Origin: Limisphaerales bacterium
GTDB lineage: Bacteria > Verrucomicrobiota > Verrucomicrobiia > Limisphaerales > UBA11358
NCBI GenBank assembly: GCA_003455565.1
Contig: DMQW01000279.1
Location: 1-7,468, forward strand
Length of the DNA stretch: 7,468 bases
Reading direction: 5' to 3'
In this document: piece after piece, positions 6,511 through 7,468 of the stretch
How positions within the stretch are numbered: the first letter of the stretch is position 1
How the letters are laid out: each line of letters starts with the position of its first letter
Translations under genes and position numbers: made by a program
Notes under the pieces: model-generated
What the model saw: only the letters and a program-made list of their open reading frames with translations
What the model was told of the DNA's origin: nothing
Database searches by the model: none

Positions 6511-7468
6511 ATGAGCCATACCAATCATCCAGCAACCGAAAGACAGGCCGTGAAAACTTGCCACGTCTGCAAGGGGGCGAGGTTTTACTACCTGTTTTCG
6601 ATTTCTGATTACCGAGTCGTGCGATGTGATGATTGCGGGCTGATGTTTTTGAATCCGCAACCGAGTGATGATGAACTGACCCGAATCTATGATGCGAATT
6701 ATTTTCTTGGCAGCGACACCGAAACTGGACGTCAGGCAGTCAGCGAAATCAAGCAGGCCACGGCTCGGCTTTACCTTGCGGAAACCCGGCGCTATTCCGG
6801 TTTGCAATACGGTCGGTTGCTCGAAATCGGCTGTGGTGACGGCGACTTTTTGGTTGCGGCGGAAGACGAAGGTTGGCTAGTGACCGGCGTTGAATATTCG
6901 CCTACCGCCTGCGAGAAGGTGCGCCGCCGGCTCAAAAACGGCCAGGTGCATAGTGGCGAACTGGCGCAGGCCCAATTTCCGGCGGAACAGTATGACCTCT
7001 GTGTGCTTTCCGATGTCATCGAACATATCCGCGACCCGCTGGTCTTTCTGCGTGAGATCCATCGGGTGCTCAAACCCGGCGGCACGCTGTTCGTTGCCAC
7101 CCCGTCCATTGATTCCTGGTCCGCCCGGTTCATGAAACAGAAATGGATGGAGTTCAAAACGGAACACCTGACTTATTTTGACCGGCAGACACTCCAGACC
7201 GCGCTGGCCAAATCTGGTTTCCGTGATGTTATCGTCCAGTCGGGCTGGAAAATCCTGAGCTTTGATTATGTAAAAATGCATTTTGAGCGTTTTCCGGTTC
7301 CCGTGGTAACACCATTTCTGACATTCATCACCCGCCTGATGCCGCGCAAGATGAGACTCAAGCATCGGCAGATTGTCGCCAGCGGCATGATGGTTTTTTC
7401 GCGCAAATCGGAGGTGACCCCGCAACCGGTGCTGTCCGTGGTGGTTCCCGCCTTTAACGAGGTGAAAC
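6511..7468 (+). CDS. Zinc-ribbon SAM-dependent methyltransferase fused to a family 2 glycosyltransferase, 3' end cut off
   Basis: An open frame of 319 complete codons running off the right edge. Residues 17-42 hold two CxxC pairs (C17/C20, C39/C42), a likely zinc-ribbon seen in front of many sugar-modifying methyltransferases. The class I methyltransferase domain has motif I LLEIGCGDGDF (103-113), the acidic end of strand 2 in GVEYS (E128), DLCVLSDVIEHIRDP (162-176), LKPGG (187-191), and the EHLTYFDRQTL box (218-228) of the Methyltransf_23 type. At residues 307-317 a second domain begins: VLSVVVPAFNE is the textbook first strand of a GT-A family 2 glycosyltransferase, as in polyprenyl-phosphate sugar synthases. 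So this is a two-enzyme fusion, with most of the GT2 missing here. It starts 5 bases after the YfhO-like gene. ATG 6511 has only a weak, too-close GAAGA; GTG 6550 (MKTCHVC) is a credible alternative start, just before the zinc ribbon. Confidence 0.87.
   Translation, partial: MSHTNHPATERQAVKTCHVCKGARFYYLFSISDYRVVRCDDCGLMFLNPQPSDDELTRIYDANYFLGSDTETGRQAVSEIKQATARLYLAETRRYSGLQYGRLLEIGCGDGDFLVAAEDEGWLVTGVEYSPTACEKVRRRLKNGQVHSGELAQAQFPAEQYDLCVLSDVIEHIRDPLVFLREIHRVLKPGGTLFVATPSIDSWSARFMKQKWMEFKTEHLTYFDRQTLQTALAKSGFRDVIVQSGWKILSFDYVKMHFERFPVPVVTPFLTFITRLMPRKMRLKHRQIVASGMMVFSRKSEVTPQPVLSVVVPAFNEVK

Noticed and set aside
6877..7425. A 182-codon minus-strand open frame opposite the methyltransferase.
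   Set aside because: It shows no motif, and the plus strand has a full set of methyltransferase motifs in one uninterrupted frame.

Overview
The window looks like a chromosomal segment of a moderately GC-rich, probably Gram-negative bacterium. Gene content and style point most to the Verrucomicrobiota (Pedosphaera/Limisphaerales-like): tandem GT-C glycosyltransferases, a YfhO-type giant membrane protein, a citrate-transporter-like antiporter, weak or absent Shine-Dalgarno sequences, and an intergenic hairpin built of GATTAN hexamers. This placement is inferred from protein style; no marker gene is present.

Layout: (1) 1-509, minus strand: the 5' third of an ion-transporter-superfamily sodium:proton antiporter, cut by the left edge. 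(2) 510-701: a 192-base divergent intergenic region, AT-richer than its flanks, with a large imperfect inverted repeat of GATTAN hexamers almost exactly at its centre. (3) 702-7468, plus strand: a tight four-gene run with junctions of 6 bases, a 4-base ATGA overlap and 5 bases, so very likely one operon. It holds two different GT-C (family 39/PMT-like) polytopic glycosyltransferases, an 832-residue YfhO-family membrane protein, and the first 319 codons of a fusion protein: zinc-ribbon, SAM-dependent methyltransferase, then the first strand of a family 2 glycosyltransferase. The right edge cuts the last gene.

Working model (inference): the GT2 half of the last gene makes a polyprenyl-phosphate sugar on the cytoplasmic face. 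The GT-C enzymes and the YfhO-like protein use such lipid-linked sugars on the outer face to decorate a surface glycan, lipid or protein. The methyltransferase half may methylate a sugar or lipid intermediate. This resembles the three-component (GT2 + flippase + GT-C) glycosylation systems and the CsbB/YfhO pair of Bacillus. No flippase (GtrA- or Wzx-like) is visible; it could lie beyond the right edge. No RNA genes, insertion sequences, CRISPR arrays or phage genes were seen.
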